Positions 26,677 through 36,036 are shown, numbered from the stretch's first letter. The stretch: 64,000 nt of DNA from Anaerolineaceae bacterium UBA5404 (GCA_002409625.1 DHNY01000011.1:42836-106835); one strand, 5' to 3'. Translations and numbers: made by a program. Notes: a model not told the origin generated them from the letters alone.

Positions 26677-28815
26677 TTATTGGTCCATTGACATAAGAAA
26701 CAAGCCAGATTCGAGACTTCCCAGTAATAATTTAGTGTCATCACTTGGGCTAAAAGCCAAAAACTGGTAAGTCCAATCCTTATCTGTGGCAAGTTCTTGC
26801 CATGTTTCACCGCTATCCAAGCTAGTAATAAGGTTACCTTTGGTACCGGTCAAAATTATTTGAGATGAGTTTGGCTTTTGGTATATAGCCAGCACACCAC
26901 CTTGTACAGCTTGCACTAAAAACCAGCTATCATCTTCAGGGTTCCAGCTATAAATACCGTCTTCAGCCGCCGCATAAAGGCGAGAATCGGTTTGCAAAAA
27001 ACCATTCACCCGAGTGTTCGCCAAGCCAGCAGAAATTTCTACCCAAACACCTTCTTGGTACTGCCAAACAGAACAATCTAAAGCCGATTCACATGCAGAA
27101 ACCCATAAAGCCTTTTCCGACGGCACGCTTTCAATGGCAAATACCAGCTTATCTTTCAATCCCAGGTAAGACCAACCATCAACTTGCTTTTCCCAAACAC
27201 CGTGAGAGCTTCCGATAAACATTTGCTCCTCGTCAAAAGTCATCGCGGTTACTTTTACAGCTGCCAAACCGGTTAATTCAGCTTTTGGTTCTTCAAAGCT
27301 TTCTTTTAGTCGCTCGACGCTTTCAACAAAAGGCTCGCCCAGTCTTTCAGCTTCCCAAACCTGAAATGCTTCATTTTCAGAAAACTTGATCTGAGGTAGC
27401 TCAACCTTTTTCCACTCACCAGATCTTAAGGTCCACAATGCATTCTCCGTCGTTGCCCAGAGTGCCTTGCCGTCACTGTACATCGCCTTGACCGTAAACT
27501 CATCCAAACCAGCATTAATGGCTTGCCAATCTTCACTTTCTGGCAAATAGCGATAAACACCCAAACCATGAATTGCAACATACATCGCCGAGGGATCATA
27601 GGCTAAAACCTGCATGCCGGTCACCGAATAAAGGTGCAAATCTGCCATGATTTTCGCCCAATTACCACCGCCATTGCTGGTTTTGAAGATGCCTTGATAC
27701 TGTGTGGCAAGATACCAGGTTTCCGGACTGAAATAGGAAATGGCTATATCGTTGACCTGACTTCCAACCAAACCACGGTTTGACCAGTTAGTACCAGCAT
27801 TTTCACTGATGTAAATTCCATGGGCAAAGGTGCTCACAAAAAACCGATTAGGAAAGTTTAAAGCTGGCGCCTCTTTTATTTTGCTAATCCTCACAGCGTC
27901 GGGTAAACCATTGCGCGATTGCACCCAGGACGTTCCGCGGTTCGTGCTCTTAAAAACGCCACTTCCTTTCCAAACCGCGCCTAAGACCAAGTCTTGATTA
28001 GCCTTATGTATCGCAATCCCTCTCGCGGATAGATCGCTCACACCATTATTAATGGGACTAAAAGTAATCCCATTATCCACGCTTCTAAAGAAACCATGTT
28101 CATGTGCGCTAAAGTAAACAGTATTGATACCTGCTGGATGAACTTCGATATTGTAAAAATAATCCGGTTTATCAAACCAATCACCGCGATAAACAACCTG
28201 CCAGGTTTTTCCCGCATCAGTTGACCGTGAAATATAACCAACCAAACTTCCACCCACACGAGAAGCTGTGTAAACATTAGAGGGATTTGTGGGATCAATC
28301 TCAATGTCATACACGATGTGGTTATTCAATACGCCACCACTCCAAGGTATCCAATTTTTTCCTTGATCCCGTGATAAAAATACGCCACTGCCATAAGTGC
28401 CAGCATACAAAATATTAGAATGACGTGGATGAATCGCCAGCGATTGGATTTGTTTGTTCGTTAACCCATTGCTCCTTGGATACCAGGTCTTTCCCTGATT
28501 AAAGCTTATAAAGATTCCAGCTTCAAAATGCCCACCTAACACAATATTTGCATTGTTTGGGTCTGTCAAAACCGCGGTAAAAGTGCCTCCAATCGGCCCA
28601 ATTGAATCTGCTGGCTTTAAGCCATTGCAAAAAATTGGATAAGCATACCTGTATGTGGCTTGCTGGTTTGACTCTTCTGTTTCCTGTTCCTTAGTAGCAG
28701 AGTTTACATTAGCAATGGCTATACGTGACTCGCCATTCAACGGAATAAAAGCCAAACAAATCGCTAATACGATTAAAAGCGTTAAACGTTGTTTGTTTTT
28801 CAAGGCATACCTCAT
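26677..28815 (-). CDS. Secreted Asp-box/BNR beta-propeller protein
   Basis: A 712-residue protein with an N-terminal signal peptide (basic MRYALKNKQR followed by a hydrophobic core ending near residue 28). Asp-box motifs repeat through it, e.g. SFNQGKTWYP, SRDQGKNWIP, STDAGKTWQV, SVDNGITF, STNRGTSWVQ, SENAGTNW and, near the end, SLDSGETWQE. Such repeats build beta-propellers in sialidases, sortilin-like and photosystem-assembly proteins. No sialidase catalytic arginine triad was recognised, so a binding role outside the cell is more likely than an enzyme. It follows the aldolase gene by 33 bases. Confidence 0.75.
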   Translation of the reverse strand: MRYALKNKQRLTLLIVLAICLAFIPLNGESRIAIANVNSATKEQETEESNQQATYRYAYPIFCNGLKPADSIGPIGGTFTAVLTDPNNANIVLGGHFEAGIFISFNQGKTWYPRSNGLTNKQIQSLAIHPRHSNILYAGTYGSGVFLSRDQGKNWIPWSGGVLNNHIVYDIEIDPTNPSNVYTASRVGGSLVGYISRSTDAGKTWQVVYRGDWFDKPDYFYNIEVHPAGINTVYFSAHEHGFFRSVDNGITFSPINNGVSDLSARGIAIHKANQDLVLGAVWKGSGVFKSTNRGTSWVQSRNGLPDAVRISKIKEAPALNFPNRFFVSTFAHGIYISENAGTNWSNRGLVGSQVNDIAISYFSPETWYLATQYQGIFKTSNGGGNWAKIMADLHLYSVTGMQVLAYDPSAMYVAIHGLGVYRYLPESEDWQAINAGLDEFTVKAMYSDGKALWATTENALWTLRSGEWKKVELPQIKFSENEAFQVWEAERLGEPFVESVERLKESFEEPKAELTGLAAVKVTAMTFDEEQMFIGSSHGVWEKQVDGWSYLGLKDKLVFAIESVPSEKALWVSACESALDCSVWQYQEGVWVEISAGLANTRVNGFLQTDSRLYAAAEDGIYSWNPEDDSWFLVQAVQGGVLAIYQKPNSSQIILTGTKGNLITSLDSGETWQELATDKDWTYQFLAFSPSDDTKLLLGSLESGLFLMSMDQ

Positions 28816-28848
28816 GCATTAATGTGCACATAGTATGCCAGCTAGCTT

Positions 28849-29889
28849 TTAAGCCAAAACCTCTTTAAAGGCTTTGATGCATTCCTCAACACCCTCGTCA
28901 GAGATATCCAGATGGGTTACCAGTCGGAATTCACGTGGGGCTACATCCATGATCAGAATGCCTCTTTCAGCCAGTTTTTCAATAAAGCTTTGGGTGTCAA
29001 TTTCCACATTTTCATCCAAGGCGCAGAAGATCAGGTTGGTATGTGGCGTTCCCCGGGTTAAACTCACACCTTCAATCTCTGCCAAGCCATCAGCCAACTG
29101 TTTTGCGCGAACATGATCAACGCGCAAGCGTTCCACATTGTGTTCCAAGGCATAAATACCAGCTGCCGCCAGAATGCCAGCCTGACGCATTCCGCCACCC
29201 AGGATTTTTCGAAGCCGTCTGGCTTTGTGAATAAGCTCTTTGGATCCTGCCAGCATCGATCCAACCGGTGCACCCAAACCTTTGCTCAGGCAAAAGGTAA
29301 CACTATCCGCGTGCTTTACCATCTCAGCAACCGGCAAATCCAATGCCACCGCCGCATTAAACAATCGTGCGCCGTCAATGTGCAATGCCAATCCATGAGC
29401 TTTACAAAAATCCGCCACCTGAGCCACATAATCCTGGCTCAACACTGTACCACCACAGAAGTTTTGGGTATTCTCAAGAATCACCAGTTTTGAAATAGGT
29501 TCGTGCACATCAAAATGATTTCGCACAGCCGCTTTGAGGTTCTCAAGCTTTATGGTGCCATTTGGCTCATTAGGAACCGTGAACATAGACACACCACCCA
29601 AAACCGAAACACCACCTGCCTCGTGCAAGAAAGTGTGCCCCTGAGTGCCCATAATCGCCTCATCACCGCGCTGACATTGGGCTAAAACAGCCACAAGGTT
29701 GCCCATCGTGCCCGATGTAACAAAAAGAGCTGCTTCTTTGCCCAAAAGCTTGGCTGTCATTTCTTCAAGCTGGTTTACGGTTGGGTCTTCGTGGTAAACA
29801 TCATCCCCCACAACAGCCTTTGCCATGGCTTCGCGCATGGCGTCACTGGGTCGTGTAACGGTATCAGATCTAAAATCAAATTGTCTCAT
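28849..29889 (-). CDS. ltaE: Low-specificity L-threonine aldolase
   Basis: A PLP enzyme cleaving L-threonine/allo-threonine to glycine and acetaldehyde. The 346-residue protein starts with FRSDTVTRPSDAMREAM, has LHIDGARLFNA (PLP-contacting Asp and Arg) and the Schiff-base Lys in TFCLSKGLGAPVGS. Length is normal. The start overlaps the rluD stop (ATGA), the last link in a coupled chain ileS-lspA-rluD-ltaE. Confidence 0.92.
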   Translation of the reverse strand: MRQFDFRSDTVTRPSDAMREAMAKAVVGDDVYHEDPTVNQLEEMTAKLLGKEAALFVTSGTMGNLVAVLAQCQRGDEAIMGTQGHTFLHEAGGVSVLGGVSMFTVPNEPNGTIKLENLKAAVRNHFDVHEPISKLVILENTQNFCGGTVLSQDYVAQVADFCKAHGLALHIDGARLFNAAVALDLPVAEMVKHADSVTFCLSKGLGAPVGSMLAGSKELIHKARRLRKILGGGMRQAGILAAAGIYALEHNVERLRVDHVRAKQLADGLAEIEGVSLTRGTPHTNLIFCALDENVEIDTQSFIEKLAERGILIMDVAPREFRLVTHLDISDEGVEECIKAFKEVLA

Positions 29890-30812
29890 TGGTCTAATTT
29901 CTCCACAGTTTTTAGAATTTCTTTGAGGTCATCGGGTAAAGGCGCAACAAACTCGGTGGCTTCTTTATCACCGGGTAAAACAATCCCCAGTTTATTGGCA
30001 TGCAAGAAAAATCGTTCAATGGGAATGCTAAGTTTCCGTCTACCATACACTTTATCGCCCGTAATTGGCACGTCAATAAAGGCTAAATGAACACGAATTT
30101 GGTGTGTTCTTCCGGTGTGAGGATGCACCTCAAGCAAAGTATGCCGCGCATAAGACTGAACCGTCTTGTATTCAGAAATAGCCGCCCGACTTTTGCCATA
30201 TTTGACGGTCATGCGTTGTCTGTGAACCTCATCCCGCCCAATATTGGCTTCAATTCGCCCACTGGGTGTTGGCGGATGACCGTCAACCAAAGCCAGGTAG
30301 CGCTTACTTGCTTTGCGGGTCTTAAATTGCCTTACCAACCACTTATAGGCTTCATTCGTCCGTGCCACAATAAGAACGCCCGAGGTTTCTTTATCCAATC
30401 GGTGCACAATGCCTGGTCTTCCAGCCTCACCAACATTGCGAAGTTCCGGCCATTGATAAAGCAAGGCATTAACCAGGGTTCCATGCTTGTTTCCAGCACC
30501 GGGGTGAACCACCATACCCGCAGCCTTATTGATCACAATAACATGCTCATCAACATAAAGCACATTGAGCGGAATGTTTTCCGCAAGCAGGGTTTCTTCC
30601 CGTTCTATTTCTAGCAAAACCTCAACTTTGTCGCCAGGCTCTAGTCGGGTCGAAGCCTTTAAACACGGCTCGCCGTTTAAACGTACCCGCCCATCCCGGA
30701 TAGCAGCCTGGGCTTTGCCACGGGAGACCTCATCAATCGATTCTGTAATGGCTTTGTCCAGCCGTTCAGGGTTCTCCACCTCAAAGTTGTGTTTTATTAA
30801 ATCAACACTCAT
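29886..30812 (-). CDS. rluD: 23S rRNA pseudouridine synthase, RluD family
   Basis: A 308-residue protein with an N-terminal S4 RNA-binding domain (GKAQAAIRDGRVRLNG) and the RluA-type catalytic domain with motif II GIVHRLDKETSGVL, which contains the catalytic Asp. The C-terminal part has HTGRTHQIRVHLA. It isomerises uridines in 23S rRNA; the exact sites cannot be read from sequence. It overlaps lspA and ltaE by four bases each. The lspA-rluD pairing is common in bacteria. Confidence 0.92.
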   Translation of the reverse strand: MSVDLIKHNFEVENPERLDKAITESIDEVSRGKAQAAIRDGRVRLNGEPCLKASTRLEPGDKVEVLLEIEREETLLAENIPLNVLYVDEHVIVINKAAGMVVHPGAGNKHGTLVNALLYQWPELRNVGEAGRPGIVHRLDKETSGVLIVARTNEAYKWLVRQFKTRKASKRYLALVDGHPPTPSGRIEANIGRDEVHRQRMTVKYGKSRAAISEYKTVQSYARHTLLEVHPHTGRTHQIRVHLAFIDVPITGDKVYGRRKLSIPIERFFLHANKLGIVLPGDKEATEFVAPLPDDLKEILKTVEKLDQ

Positions 30813-31381
30813 TCAGTATCCTCAAGCTTGTAAACAACATCTTCAATGGCTTTATCCGGCAAACTTTCTTCGATTTCCTCGTCGTTTTGAGCTTCATTTT
30901 TAGTAGGCAAAAGTTTCCGCTCTTCTAGCAAATAGTTTAGCGCCATCAAAATGACCCCGATCGTCACCGCGGAATCGGCAACATTAAAAACAGGAAACCG
31001 CCCAAAAGACAAAAAGTCAACCACATAACCGAACTTTATTCGATCAATAATGTTTCCAACAGCCCCTGCAAAAATAAGCGAAAGGGAGAGTTTTGCCATC
31101 CAATCCTTGGGCTTAATCACTTGATAGTAAAAAAGGACCGCCACAGCAATAAGCAAACTAATCACCAACAAAGGCACATTCGCGTTTTGGAACAAACCAA
31201 AAGCTGCACCGGTATTCCGCCAGTGGATTATCTTGAAAAAGTCTCCCAAAAAACCGATTGGCGAAAAGCTTTCTCCAACTGCCATTTTGTGCGTAATCCA
31301 AAGTTTAGACCACCGGTCTAACGCGACAATCAGAGTTACGACACCAATCAAAAAGGCGTTGTGTTTGATTTTTTCTTTCAT
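30809..31381 (-). CDS. lspA: Lipoprotein signal peptidase
   Basis: Membrane aspartic peptidase that removes signal peptides from prolipoproteins. The 190-residue protein has four predicted helices and both catalytic Asp motifs: GNIIDRIKFGYVVDF and FNVADSAVTIG. A polar C-terminal extension (~residues 155-190), rich in Glu, goes beyond the usual ~160 residues. Several lipoproteins in this window (35395, 37454, 44312) are likely substrates. It overlaps ileS and rluD by four bases each. Confidence 0.95.
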   Translation of the reverse strand: MKEKIKHNAFLIGVVTLIVALDRWSKLWITHKMAVGESFSPIGFLGDFFKIIHWRNTGAAFGLFQNANVPLLVISLLIAVAVLFYYQVIKPKDWMAKLSLSLIFAGAVGNIIDRIKFGYVVDFLSFGRFPVFNVADSAVTIGVILMALNYLLEERKLLPTKNEAQNDEEIEESLPDKAIEDVVYKLEDTE

Positions 31382-34300
31382 TCTTTCTCAACTTTCAACA
31401 CGGCTATCTTCAGTTCTTCACCATCAAAACGATCCTGAGCCGTGGCAAGACCTTGAGGTTCAGCACTTGATTCTAACGCAAGCGACAGCGTTTCGCTGGC
31501 AATGTATTCACGGTTGGCTTCTATGGCTTCTGCAAGCCTGGGGCTGGCATGATAATAAAGATGAATGCGATCGGCAATATCCAATCCTGCATCTTTACGC
31601 AATGCCTGAACCCTTCTAACGACTTCTCGTGCTAAACCTTCGTTAATCAGCTCTGGGCTCAAAGTGGTTACCAATGCCGCCAAATAAGCGCCATCCGCTG
31701 CCACCTCATAACCGGCGCGCGATTCGGTAATCACCTCCACCTCATCGGCTTCGACTTCATAACTTTCGCCATCAATCACAATTGAAACGGACTGTCCTGC
31801 CAGCAATTTTTCAGCGCTTTCCCGCGCCGGCAAATTCAATATCGCCTGGCGAACTTTGGGTGAAAGTCCTTTATATTTTTGCCCAAGCTGTTTGGGCAAG
31901 GGGTTCAAGCGATAATCCACCGCATCGCCGCTCGCGCTTAGTAAACTCACCGACTTCACATTCAGTTCATCTTGCAAAATATCAGCAAAATGATGAACAA
32001 TGTCGGTTTCATCCGCGCTACCCACCGCGAAAGCCGCTTCAGAGAGAGGTTGGCGCACTTTCACGCTCGATTTTGCCCGTGCGGCATGTCCTAATGAAGC
32101 CAGTTTCATCACCACGTTCATATCGCGGTTGAGTTTGGCGTCAATCAGGCTCTCATCTACGCTTGGCCAATCTGCCAAATGAACCGACTCAGGTGCCTCT
32201 GGCTCGACCGAAAGCACCAAATTCTGATAAAGCTCCTCAGCAATAAAGGGCATGGTTGGCGCCAAAAGTTTAGAGAGCGTTACTAATGCCTTATAAAGGG
32301 TTTCGTATGCCGCGGTCTTATCCGCATCCGCGCCACTCTTCCAGAAACGACGCCGTGACCGACGCAAATACCAGTTGGACAACTGATCCACAAAAGCTTC
32401 AATCGGCCGGGTTGCGCCAATCACATCATAAGATTCAAAGGCTTCGGTGACATCCTTGACGAGTGTTTCCAAAGATGAAAGCAACCATTTATCCAGGTCA
32501 GAATATAGTGCCGGCTCACCCTCACCCGGCTTCCACTGATCCAAATTGGCATAGGTCACAAAGAAGCTGTAAGTATTCCACAAAGTCAGGGTGAAGGTGC
32601 GCAAGACCTCACCGACCAAATCGATACTAAAGTTACGCGAATTTCCAGGTGGAGTCGCGGTATACATGTACCAGCGTGTGGCATCCGCGCCATGTTTATC
32701 GATGACGTCCCAGGGATTAACCACATTGCCAACATGCTTGGACATTTTCTTGCCCTCGCCATCCAAAATGTGACCATAACAAATCACATTTTCATAGCTG
32801 GTCGAATCAAACACCATTGTGCTGATTGCCAAAAGCGAGTAAAACCAGCCACGGGTTTGGTCAATTGCTTCACATATAAAATCAGCCGGGAATTGTTTCT
32901 TGAATTCCGCTTCATTTTCAAAGGGATAATGCCACTGAGCAACCGGCATGGCACCCGAGTCAAACCACACATCAATCACCTCAGGCACACGGCTCATCTT
33001 GCCATTTTTACAAGCCGGGCAATCAAAATGGATGTCATCCACATAAGGGCGATGCATATCGAGCTGGCTTTGGTCTTCACCAGTCAATTCGCTCAATTCA
33101 TCCAGCGAGCCTACACAATGTTGATGCCCACAATCCTCACACACCCACATTGGCAGTGGCGTCGCCCAATAGCGGTTGCGCCCAATCGCCCAGTCGATGT
33201 TGTTCTCAAGCCAATTGCCAAAACGACCGGTTTTAATATGCTCTGGCAACCAATTGATGTTCTGGTTTATTTCAACCAAACGGTGTCGTACCGCAGTTGT
33301 ACGGATGAACCAAGTCGGGCGCGCCATATAAAGCAAAGGCGTTTTACAGCGCCAGCAGAAGGGATAGTTGTGAGTCATGCGTTCACTCTTAACCATCAAC
33401 TCCCGGTCAAACAAGTCTTTGATAATCGCGGGATCAACATTTTTCACAAATTGCCCTGCCCATGGACTAACATCATCCACAAAACTGCCATCATCTTTTA
33501 CCGTAATCAAAACCGGCAAATCATATTTTTTGGAGACTTCCATATCGTCCAAACCAAAAGCTGGCGCAATATGCACCAAGCCAGTGCCGTCCGAAGTGGT
33601 CACATAGTCTGCATTGACCACATAATGGGCCGGCTTTTCCAAGGGCATAAATTTGAACAATGGGTCATAGCGCTTACCTTCAAGTTCAGTGCCTTTGACC
33701 GTCTTGAGAATGTTGAGCGGTTCTTCGCCAAAGACCATGGGAATGAGTTCTTTGGCAAGATAATATTTCTCGTTAGGTTTGGCTTCAGTGCTGACCAAAA
33801 CATAATCAACCTCAGGATGCGCGGCAACCGCCACGTTTGAGGGCAATGTCCATGGCGTGGTCGTCCATACCAAGAGCCAGGTGTCCTCTTCATCAAGCAG
33901 TTTCATGCGCACAGTGATGGAGGGATCCTCAGTATCCGCGTAACCTTGCGAAACTTCATGGTCCGAAAGTGGCGTGCCACAACGCGGGCAATAAGGCACA
34001 ACCTTATAGCCTTGGTAGAGCAACTCTTTCTCCCAAATGGATTTCAGCAACCACCACACAGATTCGATGTATTCATTCTTATAGGTAATGTAAGCACGGT
34101 CAAAATCAACCCAATAAGCAATGCGCTCGGTAATTTTCTCCCATTCCTGGATGTAAGTAAAAGCTGATTCCTTACAATGTTCGTTGAACTTGTCGATGCC
34201 ATAAGCCTCAATTTGCCCTTTATTGGTGAAACCCAGTTTCTTTTCAACTTCGATTTCCACTGGCAAACCATGCGTATCCCAGCCACCACGGCGATCAACC

Positions 34301-34533
34301 CAATAACCGCGCATCGTTTTATAGCGCGGGAACATGTCCTTGTAAACCCTGCCAATCACATGATGAATACCCGGCAAACCGTTGGCAGTAGGTGGACCTT
34401 CGAACATCACAAAAGGTTTGCGGTCCTTGCGGTCGTCAGAAGACTTTTTGAAAATCTGTTTCTCTTTCCAGAATTTCAATTGAGCTTCTTCCAGTTCAAC
34501 ACTGTTCAATTTTGAAGATACTGCTTTAAACAT
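31378..34533 (-). CDS. ileS: Isoleucyl-tRNA synthetase
   Basis: Charges tRNA-Ile. The 1051-residue class I synthetase has the HIGH-type motif GLPGIHHVIGR, the editing domain (~190-400, WTTTPWTLPSN), the KMSKS motif GKKMSKHVGN, and a C-terminal anticodon-binding region with the DUF5915-like end typical of the longer IleS type. The start at 34533 is chosen because GGAGG lies just upstream; the frame is open further upstream into the leader. Expression is controlled by the T-box at 34621-34883. It is the first gene of a coupled operon with lspA, rluD and ltaE. Confidence 0.96.
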   Translation of the reverse strand: MFKAVSSKLNSVELEEAQLKFWKEKQIFKKSSDDRKDRKPFVMFEGPPTANGLPGIHHVIGRVYKDMFPRYKTMRGYWVDRRGGWDTHGLPVEIEVEKKLGFTNKGQIEAYGIDKFNEHCKESAFTYIQEWEKITERIAYWVDFDRAYITYKNEYIESVWWLLKSIWEKELLYQGYKVVPYCPRCGTPLSDHEVSQGYADTEDPSITVRMKLLDEEDTWLLVWTTTPWTLPSNVAVAAHPEVDYVLVSTEAKPNEKYYLAKELIPMVFGEEPLNILKTVKGTELEGKRYDPLFKFMPLEKPAHYVVNADYVTTSDGTGLVHIAPAFGLDDMEVSKKYDLPVLITVKDDGSFVDDVSPWAGQFVKNVDPAIIKDLFDRELMVKSERMTHNYPFCWRCKTPLLYMARPTWFIRTTAVRHRLVEINQNINWLPEHIKTGRFGNWLENNIDWAIGRNRYWATPLPMWVCEDCGHQHCVGSLDELSELTGEDQSQLDMHRPYVDDIHFDCPACKNGKMSRVPEVIDVWFDSGAMPVAQWHYPFENEAEFKKQFPADFICEAIDQTRGWFYSLLAISTMVFDSTSYENVICYGHILDGEGKKMSKHVGNVVNPWDVIDKHGADATRWYMYTATPPGNSRNFSIDLVGEVLRTFTLTLWNTYSFFVTYANLDQWKPGEGEPALYSDLDKWLLSSLETLVKDVTEAFESYDVIGATRPIEAFVDQLSNWYLRRSRRRFWKSGADADKTAAYETLYKALVTLSKLLAPTMPFIAEELYQNLVLSVEPEAPESVHLADWPSVDESLIDAKLNRDMNVVMKLASLGHAARAKSSVKVRQPLSEAAFAVGSADETDIVHHFADILQDELNVKSVSLLSASGDAVDYRLNPLPKQLGQKYKGLSPKVRQAILNLPARESAEKLLAGQSVSIVIDGESYEVEADEVEVITESRAGYEVAADGAYLAALVTTLSPELINEGLAREVVRRVQALRKDAGLDIADRIHLYYHASPRLAEAIEANREYIASETLSLALESSAEPQGLATAQDRFDGEELKIAVLKVEKE

Positions 34534-34620
34534 ACAACCTCCATGAGCGATCAATTGTCGCTTTCCGTTCATAATGGAAAATTTGAACGTCATTATTAAG
34601 ATTTTTCCGGACAGGATAAT

Positions 34621-34648
34621 AAAAAAGCCCATCCACATTGGGACGAGC
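34621..34648 (-). terminator. T-box terminator hairpin
   Basis: On the minus strand GCTCGTCC pairs with GGATGGGC around CAATGT (two G-U pairs), followed by T6. It competes with the antiterminator at 34658-34674. Confidence 0.85.
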
Positions 34649-34883
34649 CATCAAAAGCCCGCGGTACCACCCGCATTCCCAGCGAAGCTGGGCACTCACA
34701 GTTCACCATCATGAACCTAGTGTCGTTAACGGTCACCACACCGGCTCCCTTACTATCCAAATGGATGCGTTCAGTTCGCGGCTCGGGAAGGATTTTGGGC
34801 TATTCGTGTTGCCCTGGCTCACACTCTCTCAGGGTCGCTGCCAACCGGCAATAGCTTACTCGTTTCCGTCACTGCCTTTCGAG
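34621..34883 (-). promoter_or_regulatory. T-box riboswitch of ileS
   Basis: On the minus strand the leader opens with GGCTCG, pairing with CGAGCC at the end of Stem I. AGTA lies on the 5' side of the specifier loop, and GCTATT/AATAGC forms the helix above it. The loop's 3' side holds AUC (34793-34791), an Ile codon. Stem III is CCCAGC-TTCG-CTGGG. The T-box core GGTGGTACCGCG lies around 34660-34673; its TGGT (34669-34666) can pair with the ACCA end of tRNA-Ile. A terminator (34621-34648) follows. Uncharged tRNA-Ile should favour antitermination. Confidence 0.93.
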
Positions 34884-34888
34884 CCAGA

Positions 34889-34917
34889 ATTATGCCACAG
34901 TCGCTTAATGAGGTCAA
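34889..34917 (-). promoter_or_regulatory. Promoter of the ileS operon
   Basis: On the minus strand TTGACC (34917-34912), a 17-base spacer and CATAAT (34894-34889). Transcription would start near 34883, exactly at the base of T-box Stem I. Confidence 0.8.
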
Positions 34918-34969
34918 TGCTTTGCTTAAGCAATTGTGTAAACAATTGAACACGATAAAGATTGCTTAA

Positions 34970-35000
34970 AACAAAAACCCCGTTCTTGCCGGGGTTTTGT
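34970..35000 (-). terminator. Terminator beside the partial tRNA-His copy
   Basis: AAAAACCCCG and CGGGGTTTT pair around TTCTTGC. It is a diverged copy of the terminator beside the intact tRNA-His (35150-35177), with a different loop. Confidence 0.75.
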
Positions 35001-35002
35001 CT

Positions 35003-35044
35003 GGGTGCCTGATGGGGGTCGAACCCACAACATCTTCAGCCACA
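35003..35044 (-). repeat. Partial tRNA-His copy (3' half)
   Basis: These 42 bases are identical to 35181-35222, the part of tRNA-His from the anticodon loop to the 3' end. The 5' half is absent. Flanking terminators are also similar. Either a tandem duplication with loss, or a scar of integration into the tRNA gene. Confidence 0.9.
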
Positions 35045-35049
35045 TATCC

Positions 35050-35110
35050 CGATCGCGCCGGTCTCCTGACCGAGCGCAGCACTTCTTATCGATCACGCCG
35101 GTTTCCTGAC
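35050..35110. repeat. Pair of 21-bp direct repeats, 40-bp period
   Basis: CGATCGCGCCGGTCTCCTGAC (35050-35070, with C-rich flank) recurs at 35090-35110 with two differences. They lie between the partial and the intact tRNA-His. No coding potential is seen. They could be REP-like elements or remnants of an inserted element. Confidence 0.7.
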
Positions 35111-35149
35111 ATTCCGCGGCATAGAGAGTGTTGATGGCTTAACTTAAGA

Positions 35150-35177
35150 CAAAAACCCCGACATTATCGGGGTTTTG
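35150..35177 (-). terminator. Terminator of tRNA-His
   Basis: On the minus strand AAAACCCCG pairs with CGGGGTTTT around ATAATGT, followed by a T-run, starting four bases after the tRNA 3' end. Confidence 0.85.
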
Positions 35178-35180
35178 TTT

Positions 35181-35254
35181 GGGTGCCTGATGGGGGTCGA
35201 ACCCACAACATCTTCAGCCACAGTGAAGCACTCTGCCATTGAGCTACAGGCACC
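35181..35254 (-). tRNA. tRNA-His (GTG)
   Basis: A complete cloverleaf on the minus strand. The anticodon arm is CTTCA-CTGTGGC-TGAAG with anticodon GTG (35221-35219). The T arm is GTGGG-TTCGACC-CCCAT. The extra 5' G opposite C73, the identity mark of tRNA-His, is encoded (G at 35254, C at 35181). CCA is not encoded. Confidence 0.96.
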
Positions 35255-35268
35255 GCGTTTGGAACGCT

Positions 35269-35298
35269 ATTCTAACACATGAAACATAAATCATGCAA
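35269..35298 (-). promoter_or_regulatory. Promoter of tRNA-His
   Basis: On the minus strand TTGCAT (35298-35293), an 18-base spacer and TAGAAT (35274-35269), 14 bases before the tRNA 5' end. Confidence 0.6.
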
Positions 35299-35394
35299 GT
35301 TTTTAAAATGGCAACTCTGTAAACAGGTCAGCACATAGTATACACTTTATGAATCAATGATTTAAGGGTGCTCTTTCACCACCTGCCTGACAAC

Positions 35395-36012
35395 TTAGTC
35401 CTCAAACCGAATGGAGCGAATGAGCGCTTCAACCTCATCAACAATGCTTTCATCTGCGCCAGGAAACCTTGCAAAAGTGACTGCAAGCTTAGGTAATTCC
35501 GGTCTGGCATCATCACCAATCGAGTAAAAAATGCTATCAAATGCCAAACCTGAGGCTTCGTAGGTGGCATGGTGTTTTAATACCGTTAATCCAGACAAGG
35601 TTTCGAACCTTGAAGAATCCCCAACCAAAAAGTTTTCCAGGTCCATTTTGGCAGATTCCATACCAAGCCGTGCATAATCATCTGTCGTACCCTCAAATTG
35701 TTCGCGAACAAAAACCAGGCTAACGCCCTGAGCCAGCAGTTCCTTTCCAGGCATCAAAATCCTGGCATCCAAACCACCAAAAGCTTGCAAGGTCCACCCG
35801 TCAATCAAGATATATGAAAATTTTGACGATTCCTCATAGACCCGCTCACCCACCTCATCTGCGTCTATGACGGATTCTTCGATTAAAGCTTCACTTGGGA
35901 TATCTGTGGACACCTGTTCGGGCTTTTCTGTTGGTTCCAAACCAGGTTTTAAAAAACTACAAGCTGAAACAAGCAACAATACGATCAGCACACTTGCAAA
36001 TATTCTTTTCAT
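35395..36012 (-). CDS. Putative lipoprotein of unknown function
   Basis: A 205-residue protein with a lipoprotein signal peptide: basic MKRIFAS, a hydrophobic core and lipobox LVSAC with the acylated Cys at 18. A Pro/Glu-rich linker follows, then a compact domain without recognisable motif. No family recognised. It follows hisS by 24 bases on the same strand and is probably co-transcribed. Confidence 0.75.
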   Translation of the reverse strand: MKRIFASVLIVLLLVSACSFLKPGLEPTEKPEQVSTDIPSEALIEESVIDADEVGERVYEESSKFSYILIDGWTLQAFGGLDARILMPGKELLAQGVSLVFVREQFEGTTDDYARLGMESAKMDLENFLVGDSSRFETLSGLTVLKHHATYEASGLAFDSIFYSIGDDARPELPKLAVTFARFPGADESIVDEVEALIRSIRFED

Positions 36013-36036
36013 TGTTCTCCTAAAGACCTAAAGCAT

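Noticed and set aside
32692..33840. A 382-residue open frame on the plus strand inside ileS
   Set aside because: Entirely antisense to conserved ileS motifs; no ribosome binding site or recognisable family.
34638..34949. A 103-residue open frame opposite the ileS leader
   Set aside because: The region is explained by the T-box riboswitch and promoter on the other strand.
35003..35044. A second tRNA gene
   Set aside because: Only the 3' half matches tRNA-His; the D arm and 5' acceptor strand are missing, so no cloverleaf can form.
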